Assembly (NCBI RefSeq): GCF_003966735.1
Contig: NZ_AP017378.1
Coordinates: 915,501 to 979,500, forward strand
Origin: Desulfovibrio ferrophilus
GTDB taxonomy: Bacteria > Desulfobacterota > Desulfovibrionia > Desulfovibrionales > Desulfovibrionaceae
Length of the DNA: 64,000 nucleotides
Reading direction: 5' to 3'
The notes under the pieces are model-generated. The model saw only the letters and a list, made by a program, of their open reading frames with translations, made no database searches and was not told where the DNA came from. Below, in pieces: positions 1-7,747 of the stretch. Position numbers and translations under genes: made by a program. How positions within the stretch are numbered: position 1 is the stretch's first letter; each line of letters opens with the position of its first letter.

Positions 1-332
1 TTCCCACAGATGCAGACATGGTGTTTGACCTGCGTTTCCTGCCGAATCCGTATTTTGACGAGAAGCTTCGTCCCATGTCGGGCAAGGACAAGCCTATTGC
101 GGATTTTGTTCTTGGTTCGGACGAGGGCAGCGAGTTTTTACGACACCAGATGGAATATTTGAACTATATCCTGCCATGCTATGCCCGCGAGGGGCGTTAC
201 CGCCTGACACTGGCTTTTGGCTGTACCGGCGGACGTCATCGATCAGTGGCTACTGCCGAGGCCGTCTTTGACTCCTTGCGCAAGTCGGATTATGCAGTCT
301 TTCTTGAACATCGCCACCTCGACCTAGAATAG
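1..332 (+). CDS. rapZ: RapZ (RNase adapter protein / UPF0042 nucleotide-binding protein), C-terminal part
   Basis: Only the last 109 codons are in the window (frame begins at base 3); the N-terminal P-loop domain lies off the left edge. The visible part has the family's conserved LRFLPNPYF stretch and the [11 protein letters not shown] signature near the end, both diagnostic of the RapZ/YvcJ C-terminal domain. In enterobacteria RapZ binds RNA and steers RNase E towards the sRNA GlmZ; in other bacteria the family binds GTP or UDP-GlcNAc, and its role in deltaproteobacteria is not established. It is followed after 55 bp by PTS EIIA-EIIB-EIIC genes on the same strand. Linkage of rapZ with PTS genes is common in proteobacteria and suggests cotranscription. 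The family call is firm, the function less so. Confidence 0.9.
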   Translation, partial: PTDADMVFDLRFLPNPYFDEKLRPMSGKDKPIADFVLGSDEGSEFLRHQMEYLNYILPCYAREGRYRLTLAFGCTGGRHRSVATAEAVFDSLRKSDYAVFLEHRHLDLE

Positions 333-387
333 GGACGGCATCTTGCTGAGGTGATGGGCGTCGCTGTCCCCCGGACGAACATAATAC

Positions 388-825
388 ATGAGCAAAGAAA
401 CCAAGAAGATCAAGAATGTGGGCGTGGTTGTTGCCACGCACACGGATTACGGCACACGGCTGATTGCCGCGGCCGAGATGATCCTGGGAGAACAGAACGA
501 TTGTGTCTCTGTGAGCGTGGACATTTCCCACGGCATGGACGACATCGTTGAATCGTTGCGTCAGGCTGTGGAGTCCGTGGACAAGGGCGGGGGAGTGATG
601 ATTCTGACCGACATGTTCGGCGGAACTCCTACCAACCTGAGTCTCTCACTGCTCGGTGCCTATAAGCTCGAGGTGATCACCGGGGTCAACCTGCCCATGC
701 TGCTCAAGGTTCTGGGGATGCGTTCCATGCCTCTGGCCAAGCTGGCGGATGAAGCCAAGAGCGCTGGCATGCAGGGCATCGTTGTGGCCGGTGAGGTGTT
801 GCGAAAGAAAGTCGCCGGAGGGTAG
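388..825 (+). CDS. PTS system mannose/sorbose-family EIIA component
   Basis: This 145-residue cytoplasmic protein matches the EIIA-Man fold. It has an N-terminal beta strand ending in ATHTDYG, with His18 at the position of the phospho-accepting His, and the typical GGVMILTDMFGGTPTN stretch in the middle. In the family, phosphate passes from HPr to this His and then to EIIB. Its start follows rapZ closely and EIIB begins 5 bp after its stop, so rapZ-EIIA-EIIB-EIIC is probably one operon. Because no EIID follows, a regulatory rather than a sugar-transporting role should be considered. Confidence 0.9.
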   Translation: MSKETKKIKNVGVVVATHTDYGTRLIAAAEMILGEQNDCVSVSVDISHGMDDIVESLRQAVESVDKGGGVMILTDMFGGTPTNLSLSLLGAYKLEVITGVNLPMLLKVLGMRSMPLAKLADEAKSAGMQGIVVAGEVLRKKVAGG

Positions 826-829
826 GGCC

Positions 830-1297
830 GTGTTCTGGGTTCGAGTGGACAATCGACTCATCCACGGGCAGATCATCGAAACCTGGCTGCCGTATACGAA
901 ATCCCGCACGATCATTGTGGCCAACGATGAGGTGTGCGGCGATCCTCTGCGCCAGGAGATCATGGGCCTGGCTATTCCCAGTCATATCGACAAGATATTT
1001 GTGTGTGTCGAGGATACGCATGAATATATGTCACGTGCTTATGCCGTGGAAGAACCCGATGTACTGGTGCTGTTTTCCTCCTGTGTCGATGCAAGGCGGG
1101 CCCATCAGAAGGGATTGGCTTTCAAATCCTTGAACCTCGGGAATATGCATTATGGCCCAGGCAAGGAGCAAGTCTGCGCGCATGTGGCCCTGGATGGTCA
1201 TGATCGCTCCTGCCTGCAATATTTCGATGACAACGACGTTGATCTTGATTTCCGCTGCGTGCCTAACCAACCAATCCAGGTCAGTCGATCATGGTAG
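830..1297 (+). CDS. PTS system mannose/sorbose-family EIIB component
   Basis: This 155-residue protein opens with WVRVDNRLIHGQ, the EIIB-Man signature; His12 is the expected phosphorylated residue. I chose the GTG at 830 because a GCCGGAGGG ribosome-binding sequence ends about 8 bases upstream and the start lies just after the EIIA stop; the in-frame ATG at 749 would add 27 unrelated residues inside EIIA. In mannose-family PTS, EIIB passes phosphate from EIIA to the sugar bound at EIIC/EIID. The 3' end overlaps the next start (ATG at 1291), which indicates translational coupling. Confidence 0.9.
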   Translation: MFWVRVDNRLIHGQIIETWLPYTKSRTIIVANDEVCGDPLRQEIMGLAIPSHIDKIFVCVEDTHEYMSRAYAVEEPDVLVLFSSCVDARRAHQKGLAFKSLNLGNMHYGPGKEQVCAHVALDGHDRSCLQYFDDNDVDLDFRCVPNQPIQVSRSW

Positions 1298-1995
1298 AGG
1301 TGTCCACCGCGGCCATTATCTGGATTCTGACGGCCACCAGCCTGTATACTTTATTCGCCTTTCTTCGTTTTTCCTTGAACCTTGGCATTGTTGAGCGCCC
1401 ACTGGTACAGGGCCTTGTCTGGGGCCTGCTGACGGGCAACGTCACCCTTGGAGTGTCCGTTGCTTTGGTTTTCGAACTGTTCTGGCTGGATTTGATTCCA
1501 GCGGGGACGTTCATCCCCCCCAATGCCGCTGCAGCGAATCTGGCTGCCTTGTGTCTGACAACGGTGTTTGGTTTCAGTAATCCTGCGCAAGTCGTCTTTC
1601 CCATTCTTTTGGCGTTCCCCTTGGCTTGGATTAGTTCGCGCTTGGAACAGGCGCATCGCCGCAGACAGGACCGTGGCTACAACATACTCCAGAGTTGGCT
1701 CCGTTCTGAACGGCAGGGGGATTATGCTCCTGGGCGGCTCATCCGGCGCGCTATCACCCAGACTCTCACCGCATATTTTCTGTTTTTCCTGCTGACGATG
1801 ACTTCACTTGTGGCGTTGACCTCGTGGCTGCTTGCTCACGGCTTGTTACGTCCTCCCTCTGAAATGTTCTCCTGGGGGTATCTCTGGATTGGAGCCACAC
1901 TTGGAGGCATGCTGGCGCTTCGGGTGCCAGGGGCCTATGTCATTCTTGTTCTGGGCGCCTGCGGCGTCGCAATGCTTAGCCTATTTATGGGTTGA
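1291..1995 (+). CDS. PTS system mannose/sorbose-family EIIC membrane component
   Basis: This 234-residue polytopic membrane protein has the EIIC-Man hallmark ERPLVQGLVWGLLTGN followed by FELFWLDLIPAGTFIPPNAA. Hydrophobic segments lie near residues 5-30, 40-70, 75-110, 155-185 and 195-232. It is somewhat shorter than typical EIIC (about 260 residues). It overlaps the EIIB stop by 7 bases. No EIID partner follows; the next gene is the pyrophosphatase, after about 140 bp. The EIID component may be encoded elsewhere, or this may be an incomplete PTS. The family assignment is secure, the transported substrate unknown. Confidence 0.85.
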   Translation: MVEVSTAAIIWILTATSLYTLFAFLRFSLNLGIVERPLVQGLVWGLLTGNVTLGVSVALVFELFWLDLIPAGTFIPPNAAAANLAALCLTTVFGFSNPAQVVFPILLAFPLAWISSRLEQAHRRRQDRGYNILQSWLRSERQGDYAPGRLIRRAITQTLTAYFLFFLLTMTSLVALTSWLLAHGLLRPPSEMFSWGYLWIGATLGGMLALRVPGAYVILVLGACGVAMLSLFMG

Positions 1996-2053
1996 GATTC
2001 CCCCTTCCAATCAAAAATCGTATTTCATTCCTGATCCCCTCTTGGCAGGCGCT

Positions 2054-2085
2054 AAGCTTTGTGCTATTTGGCACAAGCTTTGTGC
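2054..2085 (+). repeat. Nested direct/inverted repeat upstream of the pyrophosphatase gene
   Basis: The 11-mer AAGCTTTGTGC occurs at 2054-2064 and again at 2075-2085. Between them GCACAAGCTT (2071-2080) is the inverse of the first copy with one base missing, so the two copies also form a hairpin. The site is 50-80 bases before the gene start, where a promoter or operator would be expected. No regulator is identified. Confidence 0.45.
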
Positions 2086-2135
2086 GCAAGAGAGACGTTT
2101 AAGGAATTCAGTCAATACTTAGAGGAGGATCTCCA

Positions 2136-3053
2136 ATGCTCGTTTTCGGTCACATGAACCCGGATACCGACACCATTGTTTCCGCTATTGCCTACGCCGA
2201 TCTGGCCAGCAAACTTGGCAAAGACGCCAAGGCCGTTGCCCAGGGCGCAGTGACTCCCGAGTCCGCTTACGTGCTCGAGAAGTTTGGTCTTGCCACTCCT
2301 GAGGTCGTGACCTCCGTGGCCGGCCAGCAGGTCGCCGTTGTAGATACCACTGAGCTGTCCCAGCTGCCTTCCGACATCGGCGAAGCCGAAGTCGTGGCTG
2401 TTGTGGATCACCACAAGCTTGGTGACCTGGCCACTTCCCAGCCCCTGGAAATGTGGGTCTGGCCTGTTGGTTGTACCGGCACCGTGCTGAAGAACATGTA
2501 CGATTTCTACAACGTCGAGATCCCCAAGGGTATCGCCGGCGCTATGATGTGTGCCATCCTGTCCGACACCGTCATGTTCAAGTCCGTGACTTGCACCGAC
2601 GCTGACAAGAAGGCTGTTGAAGCTCTGGCCAAGATCGCCGGCGTTGCTGATCCCATGGAGATCGGCCTGGAGATGTTCAAGGTCAAGAGCGCCGTGGACG
2701 GAACCCCCATCCGCGAGCTGGTCTTCCGTGACTACAAGGACTTCGACATGGACGGCAACGGCGTTGGCATCGGCCAGCTGGAAGTCGTTGATGGTGCCAT
2801 GCTCCTGCCCCTGGTTGACGACCTGTACGCTGACATCGCCAAGGTCAAGGAAGAGAAGGGCCACCACACCGTGATCCTGATGCTGACCGACATCATGAAG
2901 GAAGGCTCCGAGATTCTGTACGTGACCGATGACAAGGCCGTCTTCAAGAAGGCCTTCGGCATCGACGCCGCAGACAAGAGCTTCTGGATGCAGGGCTGCA
3001 TGTCCCGCAAAAAGCAGATCGTGCCTGACTTCCAGGGCAAGGCTTTTAAATAA
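2136..3053 (+). CDS. ppaC: Manganese-dependent inorganic pyrophosphatase (family II, DHH)
   Basis: This cytoplasmic enzyme hydrolyses pyrophosphate to two phosphates and so pulls biosynthetic reactions forward; in sulfate reducers it also removes the pyrophosphate released by ATP sulfurylase. At 305 residues it has normal family II length. Metal-ligand motifs are visible: GHMNPDTD (His6, Asp10, Asp12), VVDTTE (Asp70), and DHH at 91-93, followed by the C-terminal DHHA2-type substrate domain. There is no CBS-domain insertion. A strong AGAGGAGG ribosome-binding site precedes the ATG, and codon use is strongly biased to C/G third positions, consistent with high expression. The gene ends at a clear terminator (3089-3122). 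Confidence 0.95.
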   Translation: MLVFGHMNPDTDTIVSAIAYADLASKLGKDAKAVAQGAVTPESAYVLEKFGLATPEVVTSVAGQQVAVVDTTELSQLPSDIGEAEVVAVVDHHKLGDLATSQPLEMWVWPVGCTGTVLKNMYDFYNVEIPKGIAGAMMCAILSDTVMFKSVTCTDADKKAVEALAKIAGVADPMEIGLEMFKVKSAVDGTPIRELVFRDYKDFDMDGNGVGIGQLEVVDGAMLLPLVDDLYADIAKVKEEKGHHTVILMLTDIMKEGSEILYVTDDKAVFKKAFGIDAADKSFWMQGCMSRKKQIVPDFQGKAFK

Positions 3054-3088
3054 GCTGATTTGATCGCAAGGCCTTCGGGCCACTGAAT

Positions 3089-3122
3089 AAGCCCGGCACG
3101 GTTCTCCGTGTCGGGCTTTATT
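3089..3122 (+). terminator. Rho-independent terminator after ppaC
   Basis: A 13-bp imperfect stem (AAGCCCGGCACGG pairing with CCGTGTCGGGCTT) with a TTCT loop is followed by TTATTA. It lies between convergent genes and could also serve the minus-strand gene ending at 3185. Confidence 0.85.
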
Positions 3123-3184
3123 ATGTTTTGCGCGAGGAGGAGCGCTGCGGGATGAACAGAATGAGAGTCAGGCTGTGAGTTGAG

Positions 3185-3685
3185 TTAAGCCTCATTGCTT
3201 TGCAGTTGGGCAAGTTCCACTTGCTTGGCGGAAAGCTCCTGCTGCTTCTGCTCCAGCTTTGTCTTGCTCTGTTCGTCGGTCTTGCCTTGAAGTTCTCGAA
3301 TTTCCTGCTCAAGCTCTTCGATTTCCTCTTCTAACTCTTCGATATCGTCGGACTCTTCGCTGCTGTCGGTTGCACCTACGCCGCCTGCGATACCTGTACC
3401 GCCTGCCTGGGCTTTGGCTCCCTGTTTCTGGTCACCTTCAGGTTGCTGTTTCAAATCACTTTGAGGAGAGTCTTCACTTTTCTGGACGAATTCCATGGCC
3501 TTAGCCATGGCCTCTGGAGAAAAATCGACATGGTCTTCGGGATTGAGCCCCTGCTCTTCCATGGCGGTTTTGATCTTGTCCAGCTGTTCCTTGGATGGCG
3601 GGCTAACGCCCTGCTCGCGAAGCGCATCAGTCGGTTGGGTGAACATCCCCAGTTGCGAAGCAATATCCGAGTAAATATCTGACAT
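3185..3685 (-). CDS. Conserved-type hypothetical protein with acidic C-terminal coiled coil
   Basis: I do not recognise a named family. The 166-residue protein has three parts: an N-terminal stretch mentioning GVSPPSKEQLDKIK and a FSPEAMAKAMEFVQ helix; a Gly/Ala/Gln-rich linker (about residues 75-110); and a Glu-rich heptad region of about 50 residues (ELEEEIEELEQEIRELQ) that should form a coiled coil. No signal peptide or membrane segment is seen. The start at 3685 is preferred over an upstream in-frame ATG at 3700 because GGAGG sits between the two, 8 bases before 3685. The gene stands alone, divergent from the gene at 3935 and convergent with ppaC. Confidence 0.75.
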   Translation of the reverse strand: MSDIYSDIASQLGMFTQPTDALREQGVSPPSKEQLDKIKTAMEEQGLNPEDHVDFSPEAMAKAMEFVQKSEDSPQSDLKQQPEGDQKQGAKAQAGGTGIAGGVGATDSSEESDDIEELEEEIEELEQEIRELQGKTDEQSKTKLEQKQQELSAKQVELAQLQSNEA

Positions 3686-3934
3686 TGCGGCCTCCTGCAT
3701 AATAAATGTGTCTTCTGATTCTCGTTATCGGAGTTTTACAGCCTGGCTATAGAGTGATTTGTATTAATAATTGTAATTTTCATCGGGTGTAATTCGTCAT
3801 TCATTGCTTATTGCCAGGGACGCCTTTGCTGAATGTATACGCTACAGGGGGCGTCGGTTTGATGAGGATGTTTGATATACAGCCGAGATGTGTCATATTT
3901 CCATCAAAGGCATCCTGCCGTGAGGAGGACACCA

Positions 3935-4582
3935 ATGAAGGATCATATTTTTTTGACTTCTTCGGAAGCTTTGGAGGCGGTGCGAATCGATTTGATGTCC
4001 TATGGATCGCAAAGGGAACTGGAAGGGCCATTGCTGGCGTTATTGGGCGAGATGGGATGCCGGGGGCAGAGGGGGGAAACAATACCCCTTGAGCGCCGGA
4101 TTGAGAGCCTCAAATCTCAGAATCTGTCATTGGAAGAGTTGATCCCCTTGTGCATGCTTGTTTTCAGTACACCGGTCCAAATGGGTTCTGACAGCAAAGG
4201 ACACTCTGGGCTCTGGGTTGAGACCGGAATGGAGTCTTTTGCCTGCACTCGCTGCGGTCAGTGTTGTTTGAAGTTGGATATACATCTGGACTGTACTGAG
4301 TCTGATGTCGAAATGTGGATCAGAAGCGGGCGTGACGATATCATGGCTTGGGTGGGGCAGGATGTTGGAATAGATGGGCAGGTTGAGTACCGGGTTTGGC
4401 GTTATCCCGACACGCCATATTATACTGAGACTTGTCCCTGGCTCAGGCGTGTTCCTGGGGATACGGCCTTTGTATGTTCCATTCAGGATGTAAAGCCGGA
4501 AGTCTGTCGTTTTTATCCGGGAACGGCCAAACACGCCAGAATGACCGGCTGTCCCGGACTAGGCGGGAGTCCCAAGCCATGA
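3935..4582 (+). CDS. YkgJ-family cysteine-cluster protein (putative metal-binding CxxCxxCC domain)
   Basis: This 215-residue protein has the CTRCGQCC motif (Cys104, 107, 110, 111) and later ETCPWL, FVCS and PEVCRFYPG, the pattern of the zinc/iron-chelating CxxCxxCC domain family. Members are thought to bind a metal or Fe-S cluster; their biochemical role is unknown. The first about 95 residues are helical and have no recognised domain. The ATG at 3935 is preceded by TGAGGAGGA and is preferred over the ATG at 3872. The stop codon overlaps the first base of the downstream terminator stem. It is monocistronic, facing the dapF-dapA operon. Confidence 0.85.
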   Translation: MKDHIFLTSSEALEAVRIDLMSYGSQRELEGPLLALLGEMGCRGQRGETIPLERRIESLKSQNLSLEELIPLCMLVFSTPVQMGSDSKGHSGLWVETGMESFACTRCGQCCLKLDIHLDCTESDVEMWIRSGRDDIMAWVGQDVGIDGQVEYRVWRYPDTPYYTETCPWLRRVPGDTAFVCSIQDVKPEVCRFYPGTAKHARMTGCPGLGGSPKP

Positions 4583-4625
4583 CAAAAGCCCGGCGAAAGG
4601 GTTCCACCGGGCTTTTGTCTTTTTC
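4581..4625. terminator. Bidirectional terminator between the cysteine-cluster gene and dapA
   Basis: GACAAAAGCCCGG pairs with CCGGGCTTTTGTC (4581-4593 with 4607-4619) around a 13-base loop, followed on the plus strand by TTTTTC. The A/T-rich stem base gives a U tract on either strand, so it can end transcripts from both convergent units. Confidence 0.9.
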
Positions 4626-4640
4626 AGGTGAGTGGCCTGT

Positions 4641-5519
4641 TTAGATCAAGCCATTCTCTTTGAGTGCGATTTTGAGCTGCTCCAGATTCTCGGGCAGCAT
4701 TTCCACCAGAGGCAGGCGCAGTTCCAGGCCGATCTTGCCCATCATGGTAAGACTCGTCTTGACCGGGATGGGGTTGGTCTCCAGGAACATGGCGCGATTC
4801 AGAGGCTGCATTTCGAAATGCAGCTTGCGAGCAGTTTCCATGTCACCCTCGTTGAAGGCTTTGACCATCCCGGACATTTTGTCCGGCACGATGTTGGAAA
4901 CAACGGAAATGACACCACAGCCACCCACGGAGAGCAGAGGCAGGACAGTGAAGTCATCGCCTGACAACATGCAGAAATCCGGTCCCATGATCTCGACCAT
5001 GTCGGACACCTGTTGCAGATTGGCGGTGGCTTCCTTGATGCCCACGACCTTGGGCACGGCCTCTTTGATGGCTTTCAAGGTTGCCGGAAGCACGTTCAAT
5101 GCGGTGCGGCCAGGGACGTTGTAGACCACAAACGGCATGGGTACTTCGTTTGCGATGGCTTTGAAATGGGCGACAAGACCGGCGGGAGTCGGTTTATTGT
5201 AGTAGGGAGTGATGAGCAATGCGCCATCGGCACCGGCTTCTTTGGCGTAGCGGGTCAGCTCGATGGCTTCGCGGGTATTGTTTGATCCTGCTCCGGCCAG
5301 CACGGGCACACGGCCTTTGGACTGGTCCACGCAGATGCGGATGACCTCGCCGTGTTCGGCGTGGCTGAGTGTTGCGGATTCACCTGTGGTGCCGCAGGGC
5401 ACAAGCCCATTGATTCCTTGTTCGATTTGCCATTCGATGAGCCCGCGATAGGCCTCCTCATCGACGGCTCCGTTCTTGAACGGCGTAATTAACGCCGTGA
5501 ACGCTCCCTTAAATTGCAT
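4641..5519 (-). CDS. dapA: 4-hydroxy-tetrahydrodipicolinate synthase
   Basis: This enzyme condenses pyruvate with aspartate semialdehyde in the lysine/diaminopimelate pathway. At 292 residues it has exactly the usual length. Key residues are visible: GTTGES (43-48), ITPYYNKP with Tyr107, YNVPGRT with Tyr133, and the Schiff-base Lys162 in GIKEAT. The start at 5519 is chosen because GGAGGGAG lies just upstream; the in-frame ATG at 5537 has no such site. It follows dapF by 43 bp on the same strand, and lysC, the pathway's first enzyme, is at 29760. Its transcript ends at the terminator at 4581-4625. Confidence 0.97.
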   Translation of the reverse strand: MQFKGAFTALITPFKNGAVDEEAYRGLIEWQIEQGINGLVPCGTTGESATLSHAEHGEVIRICVDQSKGRVPVLAGAGSNNTREAIELTRYAKEAGADGALLITPYYNKPTPAGLVAHFKAIANEVPMPFVVYNVPGRTALNVLPATLKAIKEAVPKVVGIKEATANLQQVSDMVEIMGPDFCMLSGDDFTVLPLLSVGGCGVISVVSNIVPDKMSGMVKAFNEGDMETARKLHFEMQPLNRAMFLETNPIPVKTSLTMMGKIGLELRLPLVEMLPENLEQLKIALKENGLI

Positions 5520-5562
5520 TGCTCCCTCCATAGTCACGTATCATAAGACTCGATCCCTAGAG

Positions 5563-6405
5563 CTACAGCCCAAGAGATTCGATAAACATTTCACCTGAAT
5601 AGGTCTTTACAGCTGGGCCTTCGAGAAAGAGCGTACCGTTTTCCAGATGGATTTGCAAAACTTCGCCGCCGGACGTTTTGAGTTCAACAGACTCATCAAC
5701 CAACCCCAGTTCATGGGCAACCAGAGCCGAGGCCGCAGCTCCTGTTCCGCAAGCAAAGGTCTCGCCTTCCACTCCGCGCTCATAGGTGCGCAGCAGGAGT
5801 TTGCAGTTGCCTCTGATCTGAATGAAATTGACGTTGGTCCCGGCCGGGGCAAAATGCTCATGGTTGCGCATGGCACGCCCAAGTTTGTCCACATCAATGG
5901 CGGAGACGTCATCGACAATGATCACGGCATGAGGAACGCCCGTGTTCACGAAATGCACTTCATATTGGACACCGTCCACGGTCAGACTGGTCCCAAGGAG
6001 TAAATCCTGGGGCGGAGTCAGCTGAACCTTGACCAGAGTGGAGTCGGGGCGGACTTGGGCGCGAATGGGGCCAGCGTCCGTTCCCAGCACATGGTTGCGG
6101 TCTGCAAGGCCGATTTCACAAGCCAGGCGTGCTGCGCAACGCGATCCATTTCCGCACATTTCCGCACGTGATCCGTCTGCATTGTAGAAATGCCAGATGT
6201 AATCAACCTGTTCACCTGCGGGGGCATTTTGAAGAAAGATCAAGCCATCTGCGCCAATGCCAAAGGCTTTGCGGCAGATGCGCTGTGCCCAGAGGGTCAT
6301 CTGGGCTCGGGGCAGAGCCAGCTTTCTATTATCGATAAGAACGAAATCATTGCCGCTGCCATGCATCTTGAAAAAGGGCACGGTCATGCCTGTGGATTGA
6401 CTCAT
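5563..6405 (-). CDS. dapF: Diaminopimelate epimerase
   Basis: DapF converts LL- to meso-diaminopimelate for lysine and peptidoglycan synthesis, with a two-cysteine acid/base mechanism. Both catalytic cysteines are visible: Cys84 in MCGNGSRC and Cys219 in FACGTGAAAS. The N-terminal KMHGSGNDF motif is present. The start at 6405 gives 280 residues, close to the usual 274-280; the open frame continues upstream to 6474 but the extra residues do not fit the family. An alternative ATG six codons downstream (MTVPFF) is possible. The gene sits between the UshA-like selenoprotein gene and dapA on the same strand. Confidence 0.96.
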   Translation of the reverse strand: MSQSTGMTVPFFKMHGSGNDFVLIDNRKLALPRAQMTLWAQRICRKAFGIGADGLIFLQNAPAGEQVDYIWHFYNADGSRAEMCGNGSRCAARLACEIGLADRNHVLGTDAGPIRAQVRPDSTLVKVQLTPPQDLLLGTSLTVDGVQYEVHFVNTGVPHAVIIVDDVSAIDVDKLGRAMRNHEHFAPAGTNVNFIQIRGNCKLLLRTYERGVEGETFACGTGAAASALVAHELGLVDESVELKTSGGEVLQIHLENGTLFLEGPAVKTYSGEMFIESLGL

Positions 6406-6474
6406 GATGGTACCAAGTGGTTGTGCGTTTGCGGATAGGTCAACTAGCGTGGCCGTTTTCCACATGGATTGCAA

Positions 6475-7365
6475 CTATTTTGGTGGGGGGAGTGTGAATT
6501 TTCCAAGCAGAGCGACCAGGTCGGCGTCTTCGGAAAGATCCTGATTGAGCACTTCCAGCTTCATGCTGATGTTCCCATTCTTGATCCATTTCCAGTCATT
6601 ACTCCGAGTGGGCAACTTGCTGATGTGGATGACGTGGACTGCTTTTCCACGCTTGTAGGATCTGACCCAGAACGTTTGGCCATTCCTGGCGAATCGTCCT
6701 GCCAGGCCAGGGCCGGGCCCTGCACCGAGCAGAAGGTGGATTTGTGGAGTGTGCTTCTCCAGAAGCGTACGTTCGGCATTACCACCCCAAGGGCTGATGC
6801 CGATGACGATGTCAGAACGTTTGCTCAAACTTTCAGCCTTGCGAACAACGGCCTTCATCATCATTGCAGAGGGTTCTTTGGCCCCTTTGATCAGCTTGGG
6901 GAAATAGATCAAGCCTACTTTGTAGCCAGCGCGGTCAATGATTCTTTCCTGAATTCTGTCGGAGGCAGTGACCCAGTTTTCGGGAGGCGTCGTACCGGAA
7001 TCCTCCAGCCAAGCCTTTTCGCCCGGGACCAGATATCCAGTATGGTATTCAAGGCTGCTGTAGGCTTTGCTGAGAGCCTGAGCCAATTCTTTGGATTCCA
7101 GCCCTTCCCGGGTCAAGGGAAGGAATTCGAAGGCCCCGGCGATGAACAGGTTGTGTTCATCACCGGGGTCTGAATTCTTGAGATTCTTGAAAAGCGTGGC
7201 GCGCCTAGCCAGGCCGCCCAGAGTCTTGCCCCCTCAGGTGGGACAGGGAGCATATTCCCCGACACTATTGGCTGAATAGATGAGCGTCAGGGCATCTTCT
7301 GCGACAGCCGGTGAGGACCCAATCGAGAAAATGAGCAGCAGGAAGAGAAGTAGTGTTCGGGTCAT
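6475..7365 (-). CDS. UshA-like secreted selenoprotein (in-frame UGA at 7236-7234 read as selenocysteine)
   Basis: Translated from the ATG at 7365 the frame gives 296 residues, interrupted only by one TGA at codon 44. Residues 1-22 form a typical signal peptide ending PAVA. The mature part begins with a LIYSANSVGEYAPCPTU stretch, so Cys41 and Sec44 form a CxxU pair, then GGKTLGGLARRATLF. The rest, to 6475, has no further stop and resembles the 5'-nucleotidase/UshA metallophosphatase superfamily only distantly (for example IGISPWGGNAE). Homologues commonly carry Cys at this position, and from memory public annotation uses the name 'UshA-like (seleno)protein'; I could not check this. A hairpin fitting bacterial SECIS rules follows the UGA. 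The start lies 3 bp after the hup stop, so it is probably cotranscribed with hup. A naive call would start at 7116 and lose the signal peptide and redox motif. It could instead be a nonsense pseudogene, but conservation on both sides argues against that. Confidence 0.8.
7198..7218 (-). promoter_or_regulatory. Putative bacterial SECIS element
   Basis: On the minus strand GGCGGCCT pairs with AGGC-G-CGCC (8 bp with one bulged G) around a GGCT loop. The loop begins 23 nt after the UGA, inside the 16-37 nt range described for bacterial SECIS elements, and it starts with G as that consensus requires. The fold was judged by eye. Confidence 0.6.
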
Positions 7366-7368
7366 CAG

Positions 7369-7644
7369 CTATTTATTGACGAATTCCTTCAATTCCTTAC
7401 CTGGGCGGAAGAAAGGAAGCTTCTTCGGGCTGACCTTGACCACATCCCCAGTCTTGGGGTTGCGACCGGTGTATCCACCGTAGTCTTTGACCTTGAAGCT
7501 GCCAAATCCGCGAATTTCAACGCGTTCATCATTGGACAGCGAGTCCTTGATTGAATCGAAGAATGTGTTGACTACCATGGATGCTTCGTCGACATGGATG
7601 TCATTCTTCTCTGCCAGAGTCTTGATGAGTTCACTTTTATTCAT
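7369..7644 (-). CDS. hup: HU-family DNA-binding protein
   Basis: This 91-residue nucleoid protein is the normal length for HU/IHF. It has the dimerisation helices at the N-terminus, the GFGSF motif, and the DNA-gripping beta-arm sequence GRNPKTGD, followed by the conserved basic C-terminal region ending in a VNK-type tail. It bends and compacts DNA as a dimer. The start at 7644 is chosen from the GGGAGGG sequence about 7 bases upstream; the ORF is open for seven more codons. A good sigma-70-type promoter lies at 7716-7744. The UshA-like selenoprotein gene begins 3 bp after its stop. Confidence 0.95.
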   Translation of the reverse strand: MNKSELIKTLAEKNDIHVDEASMVVNTFFDSIKDSLSNDERVEIRGFGSFKVKDYGGYTGRNPKTGDVVKVSPKKLPFFRPGKELKEFVNK

Positions 7645-7715
7645 ACTTGCCCTCCCTGTTTTCAAAACGGCCCCCCAACGGCCATTTCGACTTCGATACT
7701 ATCAGCATCATGACA

Positions 7716-7744
7716 ACTATGCGAATTATGAGGGTTTTCGTCAA
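7716..7744 (-). promoter_or_regulatory. Sigma-70-type promoter for hup
   Basis: On the minus strand TTGACG (7744-7739) and CATAGT (7721-7716) are separated by 17 bases, about 70 bases before the hup start. It was assigned by eye. Confidence 0.5.
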
Positions 7745-7747
7745 GTG

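Noticed and set aside
2066-2085. Sigma-54-like TGGCAC upstream of ppaC
   Set aside because: TGGCAC is present but the required GC at -12 is not at the right distance (TTGTG instead of TTGCA).
2112-3083. Minus-strand open frame of 323 codons opposite ppaC
   Set aside because: It mirrors the pyrophosphatase frame and has no independent motif.
7116-7236. Reading the UGA at 7236 as a nonsense mutation with a shorter gene from 7116
   Set aside because: The part upstream of the UGA is a clean signal peptide in the same frame and the part between 7236 and 7116 is conserved-looking coding sequence; a start at 7116 has no ribosome-binding site and would remove the signal.
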